Made by a program: the position numbers and the translations under genes. The notes beneath the pieces were generated by a model. That model did not search any database. It saw only the letters and a list, made by a program, of their open reading frames with translations, and was not told the DNA's origin. Shown in pieces: positions 7,997-14,986 of a stretch of DNA of 22,722 nt. Position 1 is the stretch's first letter, and the number at the start of each line of letters is the position of its first letter. Source of the stretch: Bog-473 sp052148295 (GTDB taxonomy: Bacteria > Actinomycetota > Acidimicrobiia > Acidimicrobiales > RAAP-2); NCBI GenBank assembly GCA_052148295.1, contig JBKQIP010000044.1, positions 1-22,722 on the forward strand, written 5' to 3'.

Positions 7997-8014
7997 AGAG
8001 TATCACAATACTCT
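7997..8014. promoter_or_regulatory. Palindromic operator, probably for the GntR regulator
   Basis: AGAGTATCACAATACTCT has 7-bp perfect inverted arms around CACA, 13 bp upstream of the GntR start and 60 bp upstream of the divergent gene. Each arm contains TACTCT, a TANNNT-type -10 box, in both orientations, so a bound dimer would block both promoters. It is AT-rich against a GC-rich background. Confidence 0.6.
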
Positions 8015-8074
8015 GTTCGTCACGTTCCTCACCCGGAACGGGAAGAGCCGAGAACGATTGGGGCGGTGAGCCGG

Positions 8075-9376
8075 ATGCCGTTGAGAGCGACTTCGGTGTC
8101 GAGCGGCGAGACCAAGGCAGAGGATCACCGGAACAATGGCGCCGTTCCCACGGAACAGCCCGCGGCCCTCGAGCACTCGCCTGCTCCGGCCGCTTCGTGT
8201 CCCGATGCTCCCGAGGTGCTGATCAGAGAGGCTCGTCGCCACCGGCGGAAGCGTTGGTTGTGGGTCAGCGTGGTCGTGCTGATCGCCGGGACCGTGACGG
8301 GCATCGCGCTCGGACTCTCTTGGGGTGGCGGCAACCCCACCTCAAGAGCGAAGTCGCCGGCCTCTGGACCTCAGGTGTCGGTCGCTCCCGGTTTCACGCT
8401 CCGTTCGCTGAGGATCACGGGATTCAGTCCTGAGCAGGTGGTCTCCGAAGCCGGCAGGGTCTGGCTCATCGGCCCGTCGGACCCTGGGTCGTTTTCGAAC
8501 TGCGAGATCGAGTCGGTGGATCCGACCACCCTGCGCACCCGGCGTTACCCGCTCGCCGCCTGTGGCGCCTATGTGACCGTTGGCGGCGGAGGTATCTACC
8601 TATCCGCAATTGCCGGTGTGCGGGGCACCAATAACGAGCTGGTTCAGATCGAGCGCTTTGACCCCGCCACCGGGCAATCCGTGGTCATGGCGCCTGTGGT
8701 CATGACGTTGGAGGGAAGCTCTGAGGCCCACGTTGCCTTTGCCTACGCCGATGACTCGCTGTGGTTCCGCGGCTCTGGCACACCGGGCACGTCCGAGAAC
8801 GACTTGGTGCAGATATCGCCGAGGACCGGCGCCGTTGTGCGCACCATCACCGACGGCACCTGGCCCCTGCTCAATGACCAGCCCTTGCTGCTGGGCAACG
8901 GCGACACCTTGTGGGTGGGTGCAGGAGTCGGGACCACTCCGGTGATCGGCACGCTTGCCCCCAACAGTGCAAAGCCCACCCAGATCTACGCGGAGAGCGA
9001 GCCCGGTGGGGTCCAGTGGATGGCGTCGGTCCATGGCAACGTCTGGGCCGACGTCGCGGACAACGGGATACCGCACCTCGTGGAGTTCAGTCCCTCCGGT
9101 TCCGTGTTGTTGCGGACCGGACCACAGCTCATCGGTGACGCGGCTCCGGCGAGTTCTGACGACACCTTGTGGATCTCTGGAGTGGTACTCACCTGCAACC
9201 AGCCGCTCCGGGTTTGGCGCGTGAACGGATCCACCGGTCGGGCCCGCGCAACAGCAACCGTCCACACCGCGTTGAATCCCTGCGTTGCCGCCACGGGGTT
9301 GGCGACCGCCGGTCGTTTCGCCTTCCAACTGGTCGGGGGGGCGGGCTCGGCCCGCCTGTACCGCATCGGCACGTAG
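8075..9376 (+). CDS. Membrane-anchored extracytoplasmic beta-propeller-like protein, function unknown
   Basis: A 433-residue protein. A charged N-terminal cytoplasmic part (1-60, ending RRHRRKR) is followed by one transmembrane helix (about 61-83, WLWVSVVVLIAGTVTGIALG), a short linker, and a large outside domain. That domain has about seven spaced repeats of the pattern G/D-x-hydrophobic-W-hydrophobic, e.g. GRVWLIG, GGIYLSA, DSLWFRG, DTLWVGA, GNVWADV, DTLWISG, GRFAFQL. Each is followed by a strand such as VQIERFDPATG, as in seven-bladed propellers of the Vgb/PQQ-repeat kind. No catalytic motif is recognised. The ATG at 8075 follows GGGCGGTGAG; an in-frame GTG at 8066 is an alternative. It is divergent from the GntR gene across a palindrome, so probably under its control. 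Sensing or ligand binding at the cell surface is a guess. Confidence 0.75.
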   Translation: MPLRATSVSSGETKAEDHRNNGAVPTEQPAALEHSPAPAASCPDAPEVLIREARRHRRKRWLWVSVVVLIAGTVTGIALGLSWGGGNPTSRAKSPASGPQVSVAPGFTLRSLRITGFSPEQVVSEAGRVWLIGPSDPGSFSNCEIESVDPTTLRTRRYPLAACGAYVTVGGGGIYLSAIAGVRGTNNELVQIERFDPATGQSVVMAPVVMTLEGSSEAHVAFAYADDSLWFRGSGTPGTSENDLVQISPRTGAVVRTITDGTWPLLNDQPLLLGNGDTLWVGAGVGTTPVIGTLAPNSAKPTQIYAESEPGGVQWMASVHGNVWADVADNGIPHLVEFSPSGSVLLRTGPQLIGDAAPASSDDTLWISGVVLTCNQPLRVWRVNGSTGRARATATVHTALNPCVAATGLATAGRFAFQLVGGAGSARLYRIGT

Positions 9377-9423
9377 GTCGATCGCCGGCACGCGCGATCT
9401 GGACCACATCACCGCGCCGCAGG

Positions 9424-9437
9424 GATGGCCGGCCATC
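9424..9437. repeat. 14-bp perfect palindrome between convergent genes
   Basis: GATGGCCGGCCATC lies in the 94-nt gap between the beta-propeller stop and the GNAT stop. It could form a small hairpin and act as a weak bidirectional terminator, or be chance in GC-rich DNA. Confidence 0.3.
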
Positions 9438-9470
9438 ATGGGCCGTGTGGACCACGACACCTCTTGATTC

Positions 9471-9959
9471 TTATGCCGGTCCGAGGTCACAGTCCAAGAC
9501 GACGATGACTTTCGTCGGCTGGTCAACCTCTGGCATCGTTTCTCCTGCAGTGCGCATCCCCATGCTGAGATACGCCTTGAGTGCCTGCTGGTTGCCCTCT
9601 CGAACACCGAGACGCAATGTGGTCGCCCCCTCAGAGGCGGCCCACGCCTTCACCTGATCGAGCAGTTGCCGGGCTACTCCACATCGGCGGTGGGACGGCG
9701 CGACCCACATTCCGACCAACTCACGCTTCGTCGGGTCCCCGGACCAGCCGTCCACCCCGATGGCTACTCCGATCAGTCCTTCGTCGTCCGCCACAAACCA
9801 GCGGCCGGTGACAGCGAGGTCACGCCACTTCGCCTCGTCATAGGCCGATTCACGACCGAAGGTCGAGGTGAATGCCTCCGGCGCGTCCATCAAGGACCGG
9901 AGACGGACCTCTCGGATGTCCTGCCAGTCATCGGCGTTGAGGGTGCGAATCCGGGTCAT
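9471..9959 (-). CDS. GNAT-family N-acetyltransferase
   Basis: A 162-residue acetyltransferase. The acetyl-CoA pyrophosphate-binding motif is VAPSHRRCGVARQLLDQV (Q/R-x-x-G-x-A type, about residue 95), followed by the C-terminal strand-helix RLGVREGNQQALKAYLSMGM. The N-terminus IRTLNADDWQDIREVRLRSL is standard for the family. The ATG at 9959 is chosen because further upstream frames run into the divergent GNAT gene. TATCCT ends 10 nt before the ATG and there is no ribosome site, so the leader is probably only a few nucleotides. The acceptor substrate (small amine, antibiotic or protein N-terminus) cannot be told from sequence. Confidence 0.88.
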   Translation of the reverse strand: MTRIRTLNADDWQDIREVRLRSLMDAPEAFTSTFGRESAYDEAKWRDLAVTGRWFVADDEGLIGVAIGVDGWSGDPTKRELVGMWVAPSHRRCGVARQLLDQVKAWAASEGATTLRLGVREGNQQALKAYLSMGMRTAGETMPEVDQPTKVIVVLDCDLGPA

Positions 9960-9969
9960 CTGTTGACCA

Positions 9970-9975
9970 AGGATA
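9970..9975 (-). promoter_or_regulatory. -10 box of the minus-strand GNAT gene
   Basis: TATCCT on the minus strand, 10 nt upstream of the ATG at 9959. No clear -35 or ribosome site is present. Confidence 0.3.
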
Positions 9976-10085
9976 TTGGGTGCTGCGGCCAGAGAGGCCG
10001 CAAAGGGATGCGCCAGACTGGGGCCTCGGCCCGTGTGCTCGCCCTCGGCATTTCGGGACAGGCCGACTCCAGATCCTGGGTTGAA

Positions 10086-10091
10086 TACAGT
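10086..10091 (+). promoter_or_regulatory. -10 box of a leaderless promoter for the plus-strand GNAT gene
   Basis: TACAGT, then exactly 6 nt (GATCCA), then the GTG at 10098. There is no ribosome site, so transcription would start at or one base before the start codon. Confidence 0.45.
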
Positions 10092-10097
10092 GATCCA

Positions 10098-10712
10098 GTG
10101 ACGACAGTACGACTGGCAACGCTCAACGATCTTCCTCAAATGGCCCATGTCCAAATGCGGGCATTTGAGGACGACCCGTTGATCACCTGGATGCTTCCTC
10201 CCGACAACTTTGACCGGCGGGCCACGCTGTTGTTCGACTGCATGATTCGCGCATGCATGATTCACGAAAGCGTCTACACGACCGATGATGGTGTTTGCAC
10301 GGCCGTGTGGGCGCCTCCGGAAGCGTGGGCCTTCTCCGAGGAGCAGATCGGGATGATGGCCGGACCATTCGCTGAGGCCGCGGGTGAGAGGGTCGATCGT
10401 GCCCTGGGCGTTCTGATCGAGTTGGCGGACGTGCACCCATCCGAGCCCCACTGGTACCTCGAAGGGCTGGGCACACATCCCGACTGGCAGAGGCGCGGCA
10501 TCGCCTCGGCTGTCCTGGCCCCGGTCTTGGGCCATTGCGACGCCGACGGCCTTCCCGCCTACCTCGAGACGCAGAAGGAGAGCAACGTCCCGTTCTACCG
10601 TCGGCATGGATTCGAGGTCATTGGCACGAAGCAGCTCTCGAACGGCGCACCGAACGTCTGGCTCATGTGGCGGGAGGCCAGACCGGTAACGCCACCCTCC
10701 GACGGTCGATGA
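10098..10712 (+). CDS. GNAT-family N-acetyltransferase
   Basis: A 204-residue acetyltransferase, divergent from the other GNAT across 138 nt but not close to it in sequence. The acetyl-CoA motif is GLGTHPDWQRRGIASAVLAP (QRRGIA, about residue 134), followed by GLPAYLETQKESNVPFYRRH and GFEVIG. The N-terminal part TTVRLATLNDLPQMAHVQMR and FEDDPLITWMLPP resemble the subgroup common in actinobacteria and fungi whose acceptors are largely unknown. The GTG at 10098 is set by the leaderless -10 box 6 nt upstream; no ribosome site or other sensible start exists. It forms a single-gene unit. Confidence 0.88.
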   Translation: MTTVRLATLNDLPQMAHVQMRAFEDDPLITWMLPPDNFDRRATLLFDCMIRACMIHESVYTTDDGVCTAVWAPPEAWAFSEEQIGMMAGPFAEAAGERVDRALGVLIELADVHPSEPHWYLEGLGTHPDWQRRGIASAVLAPVLGHCDADGLPAYLETQKESNVPFYRRHGFEVIGTKQLSNGAPNVWLMWREARPVTPPSDGR

Positions 10713-10820
10713 CGTCGATGCCCAGGTCGAGATTCAGACGGGGGCGCTCGGCCAATCCCAAGGTGCCGGAATCGAGACCAGCACCACCTGAGGCTCCGGA
10801 GCAAGGGCCGCCGGCAGGCG

Positions 10821-10868
10821 CGGCGCAAGGTGATGGGCGAGAACGCGGCCAAGCTTTACCGGGTGTAG
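10821..10868 (+). pseudogene. Scar of an amidohydrolase C-terminus
   Basis: In this frame the sequence reads RRKVMGENAAKLYRV then TAG, which matches the very conserved C-terminal end of amidohydrolase-2 proteins (K-[IV]-[LM]-G-x-N-A-x-[RK]-L-Y). Upstream of it the frame (HHLRLRSKG) shows no resemblance and no start. Only about 15 codons remain, so it looks like the tail of a deleted gene. The 238-nt gap from 10713 to 10950 otherwise holds nothing I recognise. Confidence 0.5.
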
Positions 10869-10950
10869 CGCTGGTGATGACGAGGGGTGACCTCAGCGTG
10901 TCGTGCGGTTCCGACCCGATCCACGTCACGATCGTCCTCACCGGGTCTCG

Positions 10951-12408
10951 TCACGGTGTTCCGAACCAGGTCGTGAGCGCTTCACGCAATCCGGTATCCG
11001 TGCCCTCCCCCACCCAGGCGACATATCCGTCGGGCCGGATCAACACGGCGGTGGGGGCGGTGACCACGCCACGTACGGGAAGCTCCCAGGGGCCGACGTA
11101 ATCGGCATCGATCAGCTGGACCCGGGCAGCCCATGGAGTGATGTCAAGACCGCCGGGCTCACCGAAATTGAGCAGCACCGCCTCGGCCTCGTGCAGCAAG
11201 GTGAAGACCCGCAGCGGTCCGTCGGCGGCGACGAGGTCCAGATCGGGCATGCGGCGTCCGAGCAGGGGGTGACCCTCGCCGAGGTCGTACCGAATATCCA
11301 GCCCGGAGATGACACCGGCGAGCCGTTTGCGAGGCTCGTCCATGAGCGCCAGCTGCGACACCAGATCAACCAGGGCCATCATGCGCTCGTCGGCGCGCTG
11401 GAGCACGCCCAGAGCCATCGTGTGCCGAAGCGCGCGGGCAGCGACCGGGTGGCGCTCCTCCTGATAGGTGTCAAGGAGTCTCTCCGGGGAGGCGCCGTTG
11501 ACCACCTGAGCCAGCTTCCATCCCAGATTCACCGCATCCTGCACGCCGAGGCTGAGCCCCTGTCCACCCGCCGGGTAATGCACGTGCGCGGCGTCGCCGG
11601 CGAGGAGGACTCGTCCCGCGCGGTACGCCGCGGCCTGACGTGTCATGTCGGTGAACCTCGAGATCCAGGTGGGACTGTGGATCCCGAAGTCGGTGCCGTA
11701 GACGGTGATGAGCGCCTGGCTCAGTTCGCGCAGGCTGGGCTCGCTGCTCGGCCCAAGCTCCCGCTCGGTCACGACGACCCGCACCGTCCGGCCGTCCTCC
11801 ATCCGGTGGAGGCCGTGGACGCCGATGGCGTCATGGCGAATGCCCGGCGGCGGTTCTTCGGTCACTTCGACTTCGGCGATCAGGTTGCTCCTGGTCGGAT
11901 CCCACCCGAAGAACTCGATGCCCGCGGCTCTACGGATGACGCTGCGCCCTCCGTCGCACCCGACGAGATACTGCGCCCGCAGCGATTCGCCGTCGGCCAG
12001 CTCGACGTCGACGCCGGTATCGTCCTGAGCGAAGCCCGTCACCTCACGTTCGTAGTACATCCGCACCGACAGCTCGGCGATCCAGTCGGCCATGATCCGC
12101 TCGATCTGGTTCTGCCAGATCCCCAGCGAATAGGGATGACGTGTCGGGAAGTCGCTCATGTCCAAGACGGTGGTGCCGATCATGGCGGCCTGAGCCACCT
12201 GACCTTCGGCGAGGAACCGATCAGCAACCCCGCGCTGATCAAGCACTTCGATCGTGCGCGAGTGAAAACCTCCGGCCCGTGAGCCGACAAGCACATGATC
12301 GGAGCGCCGCTCAGCGACCGCGACATCCACCTTCGCCAACGCCAACTCGGCCGCCAGCATCATCCCCGTCGGACCGCCTCCGGCGATCACCACCACATGG
12401 TCGGCCAT
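10951..12408 (-). CDS. FAD-dependent aromatic-ring monooxygenase (PHBH/PgaE-like class A flavoprotein)
   Basis: A 485-residue flavoprotein hydroxylase. The Rossmann motif GGGPTGMMLAAELA is at residues 10-23, the DG motif YLVGCDGGRSVIRRAAGI is near 147-164, and the GD motif VLLAGDAAHVHYPAGGQGLS is near 267-286, followed by GVQDAVNLGWKLA. The C-terminal region (from about 385) corresponds to the thioredoxin-like domain of polyketide and phenol hydroxylases such as PgaE/RdmE. It would insert one oxygen atom into an aromatic or polyketide substrate using NAD(P)H. The substrate is unknown; aromatic catabolism or drug inactivation are both possible. The ATG at 12408 has AGAGGA about 11 nt upstream. 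It is divergent from the YjbR gene. Confidence 0.93.
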   Translation of the reverse strand: MADHVVVIAGGGPTGMMLAAELALAKVDVAVAERRSDHVLVGSRAGGFHSRTIEVLDQRGVADRFLAEGQVAQAAMIGTTVLDMSDFPTRHPYSLGIWQNQIERIMADWIAELSVRMYYEREVTGFAQDDTGVDVELADGESLRAQYLVGCDGGRSVIRRAAGIEFFGWDPTRSNLIAEVEVTEEPPPGIRHDAIGVHGLHRMEDGRTVRVVVTERELGPSSEPSLRELSQALITVYGTDFGIHSPTWISRFTDMTRQAAAYRAGRVLLAGDAAHVHYPAGGQGLSLGVQDAVNLGWKLAQVVNGASPERLLDTYQEERHPVAARALRHTMALGVLQRADERMMALVDLVSQLALMDEPRKRLAGVISGLDIRYDLGEGHPLLGRRMPDLDLVAADGPLRVFTLLHEAEAVLLNFGEPGGLDITPWAARVQLIDADYVGPWELPVRGVVTAPTAVLIRPDGYVAWVGEGTDTGLREALTTWFGTP

Positions 12409-12567
12409 ACGCCAGCCCGTCCTCTCTCCGCATCCTCTGGTTCGAGCCGGAGATTGTGCGCGCCGACCGGGCCCTTGCCGCAAGCGCCCCGTGCGCGCTA
12501 CCGTGAGAGTGGCAAGGAGTGGGCGATTTCCCTTGCTTTGCCCTTCGCGACGAGGCGGGCCGGAAGT

Positions 12568-12573
12568 TACAAT
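12568..12573 (+). promoter_or_regulatory. -10 box of a leaderless promoter for the YjbR-like gene
   Basis: TACAAT, 7 nt before the ATG at 12581 and without a ribosome site. It is one base off the TATAAT consensus. No good -35 is seen. Confidence 0.5.
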
Positions 12574-12580
12574 CCTTTTG

Positions 12581-12952
12581 ATGGCGCCCGCGGACCTCGA
12601 AGAGCGATTCCGCGCGATTTGCATGGCTCTCCCCGGCGTGACGGAGAAGCTGAGCCACGGAGCGCCGGCGTTCTTCGTGGGGAAACAATTCCTGACGCTG
12701 TGGCTCGACGGCCACCACGATCACCGGTTTCCTCATTTGTGGTGTGCGGCTCCGCCGGGCGTCCAGGATGAACTCGTTTTGACCGAGCCCGACCGATTCT
12801 TCCGGCCACCGTATGTCGGGGGGCGGGGCTGGCTCGGAGTTCGACTTGACGTCGCCATCGATTGGGATGAAGCCACGCACATCTGCGAAGAAGCCTTCCG
12901 CGCGGTCGCGCCAAAAAAGTTCATTGAGGCTCTTGACGAACGTCGGGCTTGA
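12581..12952 (+). CDS. MmcQ/YjbR family protein
   Basis: A 123-residue protein of the MmcQ/YjbR fold (CyaY-like, proposed DNA- or nucleotide-binding but not biochemically defined). Typical features are LPGVTEKLSHGAPAFFVGKQ near the N-terminus, a central FPHLWCAAPPGVQDELV segment, RFFRPPYVGGRGWLGVRLD, and the C-terminal helix EEAFRAVAPKKFIEAL. Length is normal for the family. The start is set by the -10 box just upstream. It is a single gene with no informative neighbours. Confidence 0.88.
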   Translation: MAPADLEERFRAICMALPGVTEKLSHGAPAFFVGKQFLTLWLDGHHDHRFPHLWCAAPPGVQDELVLTEPDRFFRPPYVGGRGWLGVRLDVAIDWDEATHICEEAFRAVAPKKFIEALDERRA

Positions 12953-13158
12953 AGACGAGTCCCCACGGTATCTCTGAACCTTCGCCGAGCGTGCCTCCGA
13001 ACGCGGCCCGGAGGGAGCGCGCCACTGCCATCTCTGGGGCAGCGCCGACGGGCAGGAAAGGAAGGTCGGACCGGTTGGCGATGATATTGGGTACGGCCGG
13101 TCGTCTCACGTGGGTGAGCGCCACTGGTGCATGATCGGGCCTTCGGGAGGACGACACG

Positions 13159-13383
13159 ATGGAGCAACCCGTAGCAGAGCAGGCGCTTCTGGCACTGGAG
13201 CCGCTGGTGGGCGAGTGGGCGGTGGAGGCGAAGGGGCCCGACGGGCAGGTTTGGCAGCGCTTCGCAGGGAGGATCAGCGAGGATGGTCGTACGATCACCG
13301 GCTGCTGGGAGAAGGCTGAAGACGGTGAGCACTTCACCGTCGATTTCTACCTGACGTACCGGAAGACCCCGCATCGACCATGA
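13159..13383 (+). CDS. Short DUF1579-like beta-barrel protein, apparently lacking its middle
   Basis: A 74-residue frame with a strong ribosome site (GGGAGGA, 13148-13154). Residues 1-32 (LLALEPLVGEWAVEAKGPDG) look like the start, and residues 33-68 (QRFAGRISEDGRTITGCWEK, then AEDGEHFTVDFYLTYRK) look like the end, of small actinobacterial proteins of about 150 residues that I associate with the DUF1579/heme-binding-like beta-barrel group. The central strands are missing, as if an in-frame deletion of roughly 80 codons had joined the two ends near base 13255. The frame is intact and overlaps the next gene by 4 nt (ATGA), so it is probably still translated. Whether it folds is doubtful. The homology call is from memory. 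Confidence 0.6.
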   Translation: MEQPVAEQALLALEPLVGEWAVEAKGPDGQVWQRFAGRISEDGRTITGCWEKAEDGEHFTVDFYLTYRKTPHRP

Positions 13384-13928
13384 GCAAGCTCGTTGAAGTG
13401 ATTCATGTGTCCCTCGGAGGTGAGATCGGGTCCGTCGACTGGGCCTTCCCCTACCTCGACGACCAGCACGCGCAGTATGCAACCAGGATGTTGGCCGAGG
13501 CCGGCGCACTGCTCCTGGGCAGAAAGACGTACGAAGGGCTCTCGGCGGCCTATCCGGCGATGCCGTCGAGTTTCTTCGTCGACCGCATGAATGCCATCCC
13601 GAAGTACGTGGCAACGAGGACGCTCCGGGATCTTGGTTGGAATGCTCAACGGATCGAAGGAGATGTTGCCAGGTTCGTGTTGGATCTCAAGAGACGCTCG
13701 ACGGGCGACATCGTCAAGTACGGGAATGGTCAACTCGATGTTCCTCTGATGGAGAACGGGCTGATCGACGAGTTCCATCTGCTGCTCACGCCCGTTGCGA
13801 CCGGTGGGGGGCAGCACCTGTTCGAGCCGATCACGGGAGCCCCGCACTTGACCCTGGTCCGTCTTGAGCAATTCCGGAGCGGGGTCGTGCTCCTCGTCTA
13901 CTCGCCGAACACCAGCGAGTCAGCGTGA
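13380..13928 (+). CDS. Dihydrofolate reductase-like (RibD C-terminal domain) protein
   Basis: A 182-residue protein of the RibD C-terminal/DHFR superfamily. Motifs are VIHVSLGGEIG at the N-terminus, LLLGRKTYEGL (residues 44-54), IPKYVATRTL, and the signature segment GNGQLDVPLMENGLIDEFHL followed by PVATGGGQHLF. These proteins bind NADPH, and most have no assigned substrate; it is not a housekeeping folA. The ATG overlaps the stop of the preceding short gene (ATGA), so the two are translationally coupled. The downstream cupin scar begins at its stop codon. Confidence 0.9.
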   Translation: MSKLVEVIHVSLGGEIGSVDWAFPYLDDQHAQYATRMLAEAGALLLGRKTYEGLSAAYPAMPSSFFVDRMNAIPKYVATRTLRDLGWNAQRIEGDVARFVLDLKRRSTGDIVKYGNGQLDVPLMENGLIDEFHLLLTPVATGGGQHLFEPITGAPHLTLVRLEQFRSGVVLLVYSPNTSESA

Positions 13929-14119
13929 GTGTCCAATGGTGCCCCGGCGAAGGTGCAATCGTCCCTGCCGGCGCCTGGCACAGGCCGCGCATGACCAAGC
14001 CCGCGACCTTCCTCTTCGTGACTCCGACCCCGTCCCGGACCCAGCATCGGCCTGCCCTCCGAGGCGACGAGGTGCTCGCGGGCCCCCTATCGCACCTGAA
14101 GGCCCCGGGCAATGAGTGA
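13925..14119 (+). pseudogene. Truncated cupin: only the C-terminal part remains
   Basis: A 64-codon frame beginning at a GTG that overlaps the DHFR-like stop. CPGEGAIVPAGAWHRPRMTK followed by PATFLFVTPTPSRTQHRP looks like the second cupin motif (G-x-x-x-x-P-x-G-x-x-H) and last strands of a small cupin. The first motif with its metal histidines is missing, and the upstream frame shows no sign of it. It is probably a 5'-deleted remnant, though translation by coupling cannot be excluded. It overlaps the start of the methyltransferase by 8 nt. Confidence 0.45.
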
Positions 14120-14783
14120 CGGGTATTGGCGTGGCGCGGCCGATGATGAGGCCATGCAAGACGAGCACGGCTTCATTTGGAAGGCAATGCTCGACACCAT
14201 CGACACGGACCTGAGGGGAAGCCGGGTGCTCGACGTGGGCTGCAATCGTGGAGGGTTCCTACGTCTGCTCGTCGCCGCCGCGAACATTGCGGAGGGCTAC
14301 GGCTACGACCCGGCCCCAGGCGCCATCGCCGATGCCCGCCGACTGGCCGCAGAAATGCCGCTCACCTTCGAGGTTGCCCACAACGTACCCGAGGGATGGG
14401 GACAATTCGACGTCGCCTTCAGCCACGAGGTCCTCTATCTCTTGGACGATCTTCCAGCCCACGCCGCAGATCTCTTTGGCGTCCTGAGGCCGGGAGGGTC
14501 GTACTTCGCGGTCATGGGCGTTCACGCGGCGAGTCCGATGATGTCGTCATGGCACGCACATAACGCAGCCGAACTTGGCCTACCAAGGCTCTACGCGCTC
14601 GACGAGGTGGCCAGGGACTTCGAGCACGCTGGCTTCTCGGTGTCAGTAGCCAACTTGAAGCTGGGGTTTGTCCCGGTGTCGGCGCATCGCCACGGGCACG
14701 ACCATACGAGCGACCTTTGGGACTGGATGGACTACTACAGCCGGGAGAAGGTACTCCTGCGTTTCACTCGTCACTCCCCGTAG
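14112..14783 (+). CDS. Class I SAM-dependent methyltransferase
   Basis: A 223-residue methyltransferase of the Methyltransf_11/25 type. Motif I VLDVGCNRGG is at residues 39-48, the acidic post-I residue is in GYGYDPAP, motif II lies in WGQFDVAFSHEVLYLLDD, and motif III in LRPGGSYFAVMG. The C-terminal part has HAHNAAELGLPRLYALDEVA and a histidine-rich stretch (HRHGHDH) that may bind a metal or the substrate. The substrate is unknown. The ATG at 14112 has GAAGG about 10 nt upstream. About 200 nt without any gene follow, apart from a TAGGCT box at 14932-14937 that could be the -10 of the next gene. Confidence 0.9.
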   Translation: MSDGYWRGAADDEAMQDEHGFIWKAMLDTIDTDLRGSRVLDVGCNRGGFLRLLVAAANIAEGYGYDPAPGAIADARRLAAEMPLTFEVAHNVPEGWGQFDVAFSHEVLYLLDDLPAHAADLFGVLRPGGSYFAVMGVHAASPMMSSWHAHNAAELGLPRLYALDEVARDFEHAGFSVSVANLKLGFVPVSAHRHGHDHTSDLWDWMDYYSREKVLLRFTRHSP

Positions 14784-14986
14784 CCGAGGCGCCTCGATTG
14801 GCGGCATCAACGCCCGAGATCGCAACCTGCTCGGTTTCCATCGGGACCTTCTGACGGCAGATCCGGTACCCGCGCCTACCGCCTGCCCCCACCGGACTTC
14901 GACGCGACGGGTCCGGCCCGGTCGTCTGTCGTAGGCTTGCGGCATTCGGCCGCTCGCGCCGCGGCGAGCGTGAAGGGGGGATTCCG

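Noticed and set aside
9393..9467. Plus-strand frame reading HITAPQGWPAIMGRVDHDTS before a stop
   Set aside because: It looks somewhat protein-like but matches nothing I can name, and it lies in a short convergent gap with a palindrome.
12921..13158. Minus-strand frame reading THVRRPAVPNIIANRSDLPF followed by a further 40 residues
   Set aside because: The composition is protein-like, but I recognise no family, it has no clear start, and it overlaps the end of the YjbR-like gene. It could be another gene scar; too weak to call.
14786..14795. Palindrome GAGGCGCCTC just after the methyltransferase stop
   Set aside because: It is too short and loop-free to support a terminator or operator call in GC-rich DNA.
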